From Chloroflexota bacterium (GTDB lineage Bacteria; Chloroflexota; Anaerolineae; B4-G1): DNA of 9,202 nucleotides. The translations under genes were made by a program, and so were the position numbers. The stretch's first letter is position 1. Every line of letters starts with the position of its first letter. The stretch lies in the NCBI GenBank assembly GCA_003648085.1, contig QMOC01000066.1:1-9202 (forward strand). Reading direction: 5' to 3'. This document shows positions 1-5,231 of the stretch, piece after piece. A model generated the notes under the pieces. That model saw only the letters and a list, made by a program, of their open reading frames with translations. It was not told where the DNA came from and did not search any database.

Positions 1-1212
1 ACCCGTGCCCGCCCGCCGGCGGAACCGACCCGCCGTCCATTGCCGCCCTTCGCCTGGATGCTCATTGGTGGAGCAGCGATGATCGTCATCGTGATGGGTC
101 TGATCGCCATTATGGGCCGGTGGCATGCTCCAACGCCCGCGCCAACGTCCACACCCGCACCCACGCCGGTGCCCTTCGTGAGTTACGCTGCGGTAGGGGC
201 AGGGTTAGATGAAAGCGGCGCGCTGAGGATGATCGCCGATACTTTCTGCCAGGGCACTCCTGAGATCGTCGCCGAGTTGGCACTGGAGGGCGTACAGCCC
301 GAGACGATGTGGCGCTGGGAGGTACAGCGTGGGGGCGAAGTCGTGGCCTCGCAGCCGGCAACGCCGTGGGGACGGAGCGAGAATCGCATCGCTGTGCCTG
401 TGCTGACCGGCGGTTCAAAGGGCGTGGAGCCAGGCCAGTACGAGTTACTGGTCTATGTGGGTGATCAAGTGGTGGGAGAGCACCCGTTTCGGGTGCTGGA
501 CACGGCCCCGCGCGTTCTTAACCTGCGCGTGACGGACGTGCCCGCACCCACCGGAGGGGCATCGGGAGAAAGCAGGTTCAAAGCCGGTGTGCGGGTTATC
601 TACCTGAATTACGACTATGAGGGGTTATGCCCAGGGCTAGACATCTCCCACACACTTTATCGCGAGGGAGAGCCGATCCAGGAGAGCGTGGAGACGTGGA
701 GCGGCGCTTCCCAGGGGGTGGCACAGGTCAGTTTTCAGGCCCCAGGCGACCTGCCGTTCCCCTCTGGCAATTACGAAGTAACAGTGGCCGTAGCAGGCGA
801 GGAGCAGGCCCGTGTGGAGTTCACACTCCGAGAGGAAACGGAGGTGAGTCCTGCCTTTGGCGGCATCATCATCGCCCTGGGCGTGCAAGCAGATGGTACG
901 CCGATCCTCCCCGCGCCGGATAGAGGCTTTGACTGGAACACCAAAGTGGTTTACGCCATCTTTGACTACGTGGGAATGCGCGATGGGCTGGCGTGGGCAG
1001 CGATATGGAACCGTAACGGTCAAGAGGTAGCGCGGGAGGAACATTTCTGGGATGCGGAAACCGACGGGACGGCGGGCACGCGCTGGGTGGCCTACTACGA
1101 CGAGCGCGGGCGGGTGCTCCCCGGCGGCACCTACAGTGTGACGCTCTACATCGAAAACGTTGCCCAGCGCACGGCCGAGTTCAACGTCCTATATTACGTG
1201 CCATCGGAGTAG
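1..1212 (+). CDS. Membrane-anchored surface protein with three Ig-like repeats, 5'-partial
   Basis: The frame is open to the left edge, so the real start is probably upstream. The first start-like codon inside the window is a TTG at 40, and residue numbers here count from it. A basic, proline-rich N-terminal tail precedes one hydrophobic segment (about residues 6-26). A Pro/Thr linker follows (about 28-45), then roughly 340 residues of predicted beta-rich extracytoplasmic sequence. That part holds three related units, each ending in a similar strand pattern: 'PGQYELLVYVGD', 'SGNYEVTVAVAG' and 'GGTYSVTLYIEN'. This suggests three Ig/fibronectin-like domains at about 55-153, 157-267 and 275-387. 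The topology implies a short cytoplasmic N-terminus, possibly with a further domain outside the window, and an exported stalk. No catalytic motif is visible and I cannot assign a function. The nuclease gene follows 6 bases after the stop, so the two may be co-transcribed. Confidence 0.75.
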   Translation, partial: TRARPPAEPTRRPLPPFAWMLIGGAAMIVIVMGLIAIMGRWHAPTPAPTSTPAPTPVPFVSYAAVGAGLDESGALRMIADTFCQGTPEIVAELALEGVQPETMWRWEVQRGGEVVASQPATPWGRSENRIAVPVLTGGSKGVEPGQYELLVYVGDQVVGEHPFRVLDTAPRVLNLRVTDVPAPTGGASGESRFKAGVRVIYLNYDYEGLCPGLDISHTLYREGEPIQESVETWSGASQGVAQVSFQAPGDLPFPSGNYEVTVAVAGEEQARVEFTLREETEVSPAFGGIIIALGVQADGTPILPAPDRGFDWNTKVVYAIFDYVGMRDGLAWAAIWNRNGQEVAREEHFWDAETDGTAGTRWVAYYDERGRVLPGGTYSVTLYIENVAQRTAEFNVLYYVPSE

Positions 1213-1218
1213 GGAGAG

Positions 1219-2091
1219 ATGATAACCAAACAATGCAAAAACGCCACTTTCGAGACCCACATTAGGTCGGTGATTCGGGTGGTAAAAGACAAATACGTGA
1301 AGCGGACGTTAGCCTTTATCATCCTAACCGCACTGCTGGCATCCTGCGGCCCCGGCGAGCCGACCCGCACCGGCACGGGGCAAGCCGCGCAGGTGGCCTT
1401 CGTCGTAGATGGCGATACCATTGAACTGACCGATGGGCGGCGGGTGCGCTACATCGGCGTCAACACCCCGGAGACCGGTCGGCCCTACGCCATCGAAGCC
1501 AAAGCGTTCAACGAATCGCTGGTGGCAGGGACGGAGGTGTGGCTGGAGACCGATGTGCAGGAAAGCGACCAATACGGTCGGCTGCTGGCCTACGTCTGGG
1601 CCGGCGACACGTTCGTGAACCTGGAGTTGGTGCGCCAGGGGTACGCTAACGCCTACACGGTGCCGCCCAACGTGCGCTACGCCGAGGCCTTTGTGCGGGC
1701 GGAGCAGGCGGCACGGGAGGCGGGGCGTGGGATGTGGGCCCCCGCGGGCGTGCCCGTGCGCATCACCGCCCTGCACTACGACGGCCCCGGCTGCGACCGG
1801 ATAGCCCCCAACGGCGAGTGGGTCGAATTGACCAACGAAGGGGACGCGCCGGTGGATCTGAGCGGGTACACGCTGAAGGACGAGGGGCTGCATCTGTACA
1901 CCTTCGGCGCGGTCGTGCTGGCGCCGGGTGCGACGGTGCGGGTCTACAGCGGGCGCGGCACCGACACGGCGACCGAACTACATTGGGGATTGGCGGGCGA
2001 GGAGGTGTGGGACAACGATGGAGACACCGCCTACCTGCGCGACCCGGCGGGGATGTTCGTGGACTGCTTTTCCTACACTCAAGGCTCGTAG
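1219..2091 (+). CDS. Thermonuclease (SNase-like) lipoprotein with C-terminal lamin-tail domain
   Basis: This is a secreted, probably lipid-anchored Ca-dependent nuclease of the staphylococcal nuclease family. Numbering from the ATG at 1219, a hydrophobic stretch ends in the lipobox 'LLASC' (Cys43). The SNase fold spans about 57-175. The catalytic set seen in the family is intact: 'VDGDT' (Asp64, Asp66), Arg77, 'NTPE' (Glu85) and 'YGRLLAY' (Arg121). Residues 179-288 ('EWVELTNEGDAPVDLSGYTL', later 'NDGDTAYLRD') form a lamin-tail domain, a beta-sandwich common on secreted bacterial nucleases. The start is uncertain. The ATG at 1219 has a GGAG only 2 bases upstream, which is too close. The in-frame GTG at 1297 would begin 'MKRTLAF...LLASC', a textbook lipoprotein signal. 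I kept the longest ATG form. The likely role is degradation of extracellular DNA or RNA. The stop codon lies inside the palindromic repeat that follows. Confidence 0.88.
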   Translation: MITKQCKNATFETHIRSVIRVVKDKYVKRTLAFIILTALLASCGPGEPTRTGTGQAAQVAFVVDGDTIELTDGRRVRYIGVNTPETGRPYAIEAKAFNESLVAGTEVWLETDVQESDQYGRLLAYVWAGDTFVNLELVRQGYANAYTVPPNVRYAEAFVRAEQAAREAGRGMWAPAGVPVRITALHYDGPGCDRIAPNGEWVELTNEGDAPVDLSGYTLKDEGLHLYTFGAVVLAPGATVRVYSGRGTDTATELHWGLAGEEVWDNDGDTAYLRDPAGMFVDCFSYTQGS

Positions 2092-2137
2092 TAGCGACTT
2101 TAGTCGCTTGTGCCTGGACGACTAAAGTCGTCACTAC
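2088..2137. repeat. Palindromic repeat (REP/MITE-like hairpin) overlapping a stop codon
   Basis: Two 19-base arms, 2088-2106 (GTAGTAGCGACTTTAGTCG) and 2119-2137 (CGACTAAAGTCGTCACTAC), pair around a 12-base loop. The stem has one mismatch (2093/2132) and one G-U (2094/2131). The left arm contains the TAG stop (2089-2091) of the nuclease gene. No T-tract follows, so it is not a classical intrinsic terminator, although it could attenuate transcription or protect the mRNA 3' end. I associate repeats of this type with dispersed palindromes mobilised by IS200/IS605-like transposases. That link is from memory and was not checked here. Confidence 0.7.
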
Positions 2138-2152
2138 AAACCCGGGACCCCC

Positions 2153-2180
2153 TTGACAGTCGCCGGTAGTGTGTTATCAT
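2153..2180 (+). promoter_or_regulatory. Sigma70-type promoter for rnpB
   Basis: A perfect -35 TTGACA (2153-2158) and a -10 TATCAT (2175-2180) are separated by 16 bases. The predicted start, about 2187-2188, falls within a few bases of the 5' strand of RNase P helix P1, as expected for this RNA. Confidence 0.8.
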
Positions 2181-2189
2181 ACAATTGAC

Positions 2190-2612
2190 GCTCAGGTCGG
2201 CCAGGCGGTCGCGCCTCGCGACTCCGGATCCTTCAAGAATGGGGCGCGGGGTGAGGAAAGTCCGGGCTCCACAGGGCACGGTGCTGGGTAACACCCAGGC
2301 GGGGTAACCCGACGGAAAAGGGCCACAGAAAAGCAGACAGCCGGGGCAGCCTAGGCCGCCCCGGTGATGGTGAAAAGGTGGTGTAAGAGACCACCGGCGC
2401 TCGTGGTGACACGGGCGGCCAGGCAACCCCCACCGGGAGCAAGGCCAAGCAGGGGCGAGACCGTTCCCATCGGGTCTGAGACCCGACGGGGAACAGGCGC
2501 GGGGCGGCCCGTCCCGTCCGAGCCCCGGGTAGGCCGCTAGAGGCGGCGGGCAACCGCCGTCCCAGATAGATGACCGCCCACGACAGAACCCGGCTTATCG
2601 GCCGGCCTGGGT
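2190..2612 (+). ncRNA. rnpB: RNase P RNA, bacterial type A
   Basis: This is the catalytic RNA of ribonuclease P, which cuts 5' leaders from tRNA precursors together with the RnpA protein. The universally conserved core is visible: GAGGAAAGTCCGGGC at 2253-2267 (P4 5' side), GTAAGAGACCACCGGCGC at 2383-2400, TAGATGACCGCC near 2568-2579, and ACAGAACCCGGCTTAT at 2583-2598 (P4 3' side). Helix P1 pairs 2193-2202 (CAGGTCGGCC) with 2600-2609 (GGCCGGCCTG), with one G-U, and can be extended by one or two pairs. This sets the ends to within a few bases. The length, about 420 nt, fits a GC-rich type A molecule. It has its own promoter and terminator. Open frames on either strand across it are not genes. 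Confidence 0.97.
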
Positions 2613-2620
2613 GCTGCAAG

Positions 2621-2651
2621 GCGGTGTGCCCCTTGAGGGGCACGCCGCTTT
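2621..2651 (+). terminator. Intrinsic terminator of rnpB
   Basis: A 12-bp stem (2621-2632 with 2637-2648, one G-U) closes a TTGA loop and is followed by TTT and a T/G-rich tail. It begins about 10 bases after the end of helix P1. The stem is strong but the U-tract is short. Confidence 0.8.
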
Positions 2652-2704
2652 CGCGTTGGACTATCCTCCAAAAGCAACGTGGTGAACGTGCAACGGTCCG
2701 GGGA

Positions 2705-2818
2705 AGCCTTGAGGCGCTGGCGCGCTCGTTGGGAGAAAGCCTTCCACCGGAGACAACCGAGGGGCTGGATCAGGTGAAAGCCCTGAGCCGGGCCGGTCGT
2801 GAAGGCTTTCTTGCCGGG
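2705..2818 (+). pseudogene. Frameshifted upstream part of the defence-ATPase-like remnant
   Basis: This stretch encodes 'SLEALARSLGESL' and, further on, 'VKALSRAGREGFLAG' in a frame different from the long downstream frame. The junction reads GCCGGGCCAA (2813-2822). Removing one G from the GGG at 2816-2818 fuses the two frames into '...REGFLAGQLALSELIR...', a natural helical protein sequence. I read it as the segment just before the frame at 2799-3560, separated from it by a one-base insertion. Nothing recognisable continues further upstream, where the rnpB terminator lies, so the N-terminal bulk of the protein is missing. Confidence 0.5.
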
Positions 2819-3560
2819 CCAACTGGCGCTATCGGAGTTGATCCGCAACCCGGGGCTGTGGGGTAGCATCCGGGCGCAGTTTGAGCAGTTCCGGCGCCGC
2901 TACCGTACCGCATACCGGAAGCATCACTGCGACTACTACGCGGCGCTGGATCGGTTGCACGCTCGTCTGGAGAACGCACCCCGCCGCCTGGAGGCATTGA
3001 GGCTGCTCAACGACATCCCCGAACTGGGCACCTCCGTGGGGACCGACCTGCCCGCCCGCTACGAGGGCCTTCTCGCCAGGGTGAAGACCTGCCCGGTCAC
3101 CCAGGTCACGGAGGTGGACATCGCAGCACGGCCGACCTGCGCTACCTGCGGCCTGCTGCTGACCGCCCGCGCCCCCAGCGCCGAGATCGAGACGTTCGTG
3201 AATGACCTGGAGCGGGTGCTGCAGGAGCAGAGGCGGCGGCTGAGCGCCGAGGCGGTGCGCCGCGTGCTGGAGCGGGCTGGCGGCGATGAACTCTCGCGGC
3301 TGATGGAGGCGGCCCGTGCAGCCGAGATCGCCCGGCTGATAGACGTGCTCGACGAGCGCGTGGCCGACTCCCTCCGGCGGCTACTGATCGAGGACGGATT
3401 GGTCACAGCCCCGCCGGACGTCTTCGCCCGGCTGGCCGAACTGCACCCCACCGAGATACCCGCCGCCGTGCACGGCTTTGAGCAGTTGCTGCGCCAGGCG
3501 CTGGAGGAGGCACGGAAAGCACACCCGGACAAGAAAACGATACGATTGAGCCTCCGGTAG
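2799..3560 (+). CDS. C-terminal remnant of a large defence-locus ATPase-like protein (PglY/DUF6079-like?)
   Basis: A 253-codon frame opens at a GTG (2799) with no clear ribosome binding site. It is highly charged and helical. About residues 20-60 ('FRRRYRTAYRKHHCDYYAAL') and 120-185 look like coiled coil. A 'CATCGLLL' knuckle lies near residues 115-122, with another Cys near 98. The overall layout resembles the C-terminal third of the ~1200-residue P-loop proteins found with DNA methylases in BREX-like loci (PglY/DUF6079 type). This is recalled similarity only. No P-loop is present, so the ATPase part is absent. Together with the frameshift at about 2816 and the methylase fragment downstream, this frame is best read as the surviving end of a dead gene, even though it is intact from 2819 to its TAG. 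Alternatively it could be a short independent hypothetical protein. Confidence 0.45.
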   Translation: MKAFLPGQLALSELIRNPGLWGSIRAQFEQFRRRYRTAYRKHHCDYYAALDRLHARLENAPRRLEALRLLNDIPELGTSVGTDLPARYEGLLARVKTCPVTQVTEVDIAARPTCATCGLLLTARAPSAEIETFVNDLERVLQEQRRRLSAEAVRRVLERAGGDELSRLMEAARAAEIARLIDVLDERVADSLRRLLIEDGLVTAPPDVFARLAELHPTEIPAAVHGFEQLLRQALEEARKAHPDKKTIRLSLR

Positions 3561-3573
3561 CGGGCTTTCCTTG

Positions 3574-3602
3574 TTGACATCGGGCGAGAGTGGGCATATG
3601 AC
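3574..3602 (+). promoter_or_regulatory. Possible promoter upstream of the PIN-domain fragment
   Basis: TTGACA (3574-3579) is followed after 17 bases by TATGAC (3597-3602), a 6/6 and 4/6 match to sigma70 hexamers. It lies in the short gap before a gene fragment without a start codon, so it may be fortuitous or a leftover. Confidence 0.22.
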
Positions 3603-3979
3603 GCACCACATCCATCATCCTGGAGGGCTGGGAGAGGGGAGATTTCGATCTGCTGACCTCGCCCGCGCTCATCGCCGAAGTTCGTCGCACGCTGGAGAAG
3701 CCCGAACTGCGGCAACGCATCCGGCCGGAGGCAGCCGAGGCTCTGCTGGAGGCGTTGGAGGAGGATGCCGTTCTCATCCCTGGCGACCTGGAACTGCACG
3801 GCGTGGCCCCGGACCCGGACGACGATGCCATCGTCTCTTGCGCTATCGAAGGGGATGCCGACTACATCGTAAGCGGTGACACCCACCTGCTGGGCCTGGG
3901 GGAGTACGAGGGCGTTCGCATCGTTGAACCGGCTGAGTTCGTGCGGGTGCTGGCAGAGCGAGGTCAACCGGCCAGCTAA
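3602..3979 (+). pseudogene. PIN-domain nuclease (COG1569-type toxin), N-terminus missing
   Basis: The frame is open from just after a TGA at 3599-3601 to the TAA at 3977-3979. It encodes 'IILEGWERGDFDLLTSPAL' (about 3614-3670), 'EVRRTLEKPELRQRI', then 'PDPDDDAIVSCAIEGDADY' and 'IVSGDTHLLGL'. These are the middle and end of a PIN-domain ribonuclease of the VapC-like 'PIN family toxin' group. The acidic DxDD...D cluster and 'SGD' of the C-terminal half are intact. The first catalytic Asp, normally in an N-terminal 'DTN' motif about 30 residues earlier, is absent, and no in-frame start codon precedes the homologous part. The only ATG (3755) lies well inside the domain. I therefore call it a truncated, probably inactive gene. 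No antitoxin is visible next to it. Confidence 0.65.
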
Positions 3980-4005
3980 GTTCGCAGGCCGCGATTCAGT
4001 CCTAG

Positions 4006-4283
4006 ATTGAGCACAAGAACACACCTATCTACAACGCCCACTCCTACCATACCAAGGTCCCGCCTCAGGGCATCGCCCCCTGCATCCTGCACTACACTGA
4101 CCCCGGCGATCTGATACTCGACCCCTTCTGCGGCTCCGGGATGACGGGCGTGGCCGCGCTGATGTGCGCCCACCCCCCGGCCGAGGCGCTGCACCTGGTC
4201 CACGACGCTCGGCTGGGCCCTCGCTACGCCATCCTTAACGATCTCTCCCCGGCCGCGACGCACATCACCTAAACTACTGGTAG
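4006..4283 (+). pseudogene. Fragment of an N6-adenine/N4-cytosine DNA methyltransferase
   Basis: In the frame ending at the TAA 4270-4272, the translation contains 'NTPIYNAHSYHTKVPPQGI', 'LILDPFCGSGMTGVAAL' and 'YAILNDLSPAATHIT'. 'DPFCGSGMT' is methylase motif I, the SAM-binding loop. The 'NAHSYHTKVPP...LSPAATHI' context is typical of methylases in BREX-like and related defence loci. The frame opens only after a TAG (4003-4005) with no normal start codon, so the extreme N-terminus is missing or eroded. The stop itself looks like a one-base deletion. Restoring a C (TAC AAC TAC) would give 'ITYNYW', matching the 'AYNYN' expected next. Similarity ends at about 4280, and everything C-terminal, including the DPPY catalytic motif, is absent. 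It cannot be functional as it stands. Confidence 0.75.
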
Positions 4284-4385
4284 TGGTTACATATTAACTG
4301 ATGAGAGGATACCAAACAGGGGTGTAACAATGAAGGTACAACTGTAGCACGGCCTCGTGATATGCGTCACTCTTGGAGAAGGACA

Positions 4386-4403
4386 ATTACCAAAGCAGGT
4401 AAT
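4386..4403. repeat. Short inverted repeat upstream of the fur promoter
   Basis: ATTACC (4386-4391) and GGTAAT (4398-4403) form a perfect 6-bp dyad with a 6-base spacer, 21 bases before the -35 element. It could be an operator for a second regulator, but a match this short can occur by chance. Confidence 0.25.
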
Positions 4404-4424
4404 ACATGAGCCAGCGGTACCAAC

Positions 4425-4452
4425 TTGACAAATGTCGCCAAGTACTTACAAT
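4425..4452 (+). promoter_or_regulatory. Promoter of the fur-feo operon
   Basis: A perfect TTGACA (4425-4430) and TACAAT (4447-4452, 5/6) are spaced by 16 bases. The predicted start, near 4459, lies inside the Fur box. The leader to the fur ATG is about 35 nt. This is the only strong promoter I can see for the whole downstream operon. Confidence 0.75.
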
Positions 4453-4453
4453 T

Positions 4454-4472
4454 GCTAATGCAAATCATTCTC
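4454..4472. promoter_or_regulatory. Fur box (iron-dependent operator)
   Basis: GCTAATGCAAATCATTCTC matches the classical 19-base Fur consensus GATAATGATAATCATTATC at 15 of 19 positions. It sits in a wider imperfect dyad, ATTGCTAATG (4451-4460) and CATTCTCAAT (4466-4475). It begins one base after the -10 element and covers the predicted transcription start. Iron-loaded Fur bound here should block RNA polymerase, giving autoregulation of fur and iron repression of feoAB. Confidence 0.8.
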
Positions 4473-4492
4473 AATAAGAAGACGGGGGGAAA

Positions 4493-4951
4493 ATGAGCGA
4501 GTCGAACGATCGTCTGCGAGACGTCTTTCGAGCAGCAGGCCGGCGATTGACACCCCAGCGCCGCCTGATTCTGGAAGTATTGGAGGAGAGCGATGAACAC
4601 CTGGATGCCGAGGCGCTTCACGATCAGGCTAAGATCCACGATCCCGATATTAGCCTGGCGACAGTCTACCGCACGTTGGCTGTGCTTAAGGAGATGGGGC
4701 TGGTGGAGGAACACCATCTGGGGGAGGACCACAGCCATTATGAGGCAGTGCGAGATGGACCGCATTATCACTTCACCTGTCTGGGCTGCGGCAAGGTGAT
4801 CGAGTTCGACACTCCTCTGATAGCCCAGGTCAAGCAGGAGTTAAGCGAACGGGAGGGGGTGCGCGTGATCGGTGCCCATTTGCATCTGAGCGGTTACTGC
4901 GCCCAATGTCAGGCTAAAAAAGCAGGAGGACAAGGCAGCAATGAGGAATGA
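4493..4951 (+). CDS. fur: Ferric uptake regulator, Fur family
   Basis: This is an iron-responsive DNA-binding repressor of 152 residues, the usual length for the family. The N-terminal winged helix covers about residues 8-85, with the recognition-helix signature 'ISLATVYRTLAVLKEMGLV' (53-71). The regulatory metal region includes 'HSHYE' (80-84) and 'HYHFTCLGCGKVIEF' (91-105). Two CxxC pairs (Cys96/Cys99 and Cys136/Cys139) form the structural zinc site found in many Fur, PerR and Zur proteins. The ATG at 4493 follows a G-run (GGGGGG) at a good distance. The Fur box in its own promoter and the feoAB genes immediately downstream favour iron as the signal, rather than zinc (Zur) or peroxide (PerR). 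The 3' end overlaps feoA by 11 bases. Confidence 0.93.
   Translation: MSESNDRLRDVFRAAGRRLTPQRRLILEVLEESDEHLDAEALHDQAKIHDPDISLATVYRTLAVLKEMGLVEEHHLGEDHSHYEAVRDGPHYHFTCLGCGKVIEFDTPLIAQVKQELSEREGVRVIGAHLHLSGYCAQCQAKKAGGQGSNEE
4924..4930 (+). promoter_or_regulatory. Ribosome binding site of feoA
   Basis: AGGAGGA lies inside the fur coding end, 10 bases before the ATG at 4941. This favours 4941 over the in-frame ATG at 4959 and implies coupling of feoA translation to fur. Confidence 0.65.
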
Positions 4952-5231
4952 AACAGAAATGCGTCAGGCGGCCCTGTTGCCCGAGGCAAAGCGTGGGGTG
5001 GTATCCCTGAGCGCTCTACACCCCGGTGAGCAGGGGACCGTGGTCGCATTGGCCGGCGGCCGGAGGCTACTGAGCCGGATGGCGGCGCTGGGCTTCACGC
5101 CGGGGGTTAGGGTGACTATGGTGCAGAATTTCGGCCATGGCCCGCTGATCGTCCTCGTGCGCGACACCCGGGTCGCGCTGGGGCGAGGCGAAGCAAGTAA
5201 AATTCACGTGCGGAGGATGGACAGTGACTGA
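4941..5231 (+). CDS. feoA: Ferrous iron transport protein A
   Basis: FeoA is a small cytoplasmic SH3-like protein that works with the FeoB transporter in Fe(II) uptake, probably by modulating its activity. This 96-residue version has the FeoA core at about residues 20-92: 'VVSLSALHPGEQGTVVALAG', 'LLSRMAALGFTPGVRVTMVQ', 'GPLIVLVRDTRVALGRGEA' and 'IHVRRM'. These follow the family pattern of a conserved Gly-rich turn, 'LxxLGFTPG' and a closing 'ALGRxxAxxIxV'. The N-terminus is about 15 residues longer than the minimal domain. It overlaps fur upstream by 11 bases and feoB downstream by 8, so the three should be translated together under the same Fur-regulated promoter. Confidence 0.93.
   Translation: MRNETEMRQAALLPEAKRGVVSLSALHPGEQGTVVALAGGRRLLSRMAALGFTPGVRVTMVQNFGHGPLIVLVRDTRVALGRGEASKIHVRRMDSD

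Noticed and set aside
1324..1893. A 189-codon minus-strand frame opposite the thermonuclease
   Set aside because: It is His/Gly/Pro-rich shadow coding opposite an intact SNase active site.
2088..2137. Reading the palindrome as a CRISPR repeat or an intrinsic terminator
   Set aside because: There is only one copy, with no spacer periodicity, and no T-tract follows the hairpin.
2233..2866. Open frames on both strands across rnpB and its terminator
   Set aside because: The region is clearly RNase P RNA with its conserved core and P1 helix. The frames are by-products of GC-rich DNA. Only the small part after 2705 in one frame has protein-like character.
3059..4024. A 321-codon minus-strand frame
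   Set aside because: It runs antisense across the plus-strand remnants, is Ser/Arg-rich and low in complexity, and has no recognisable domain. The plus-strand frames carry the homologous motifs.
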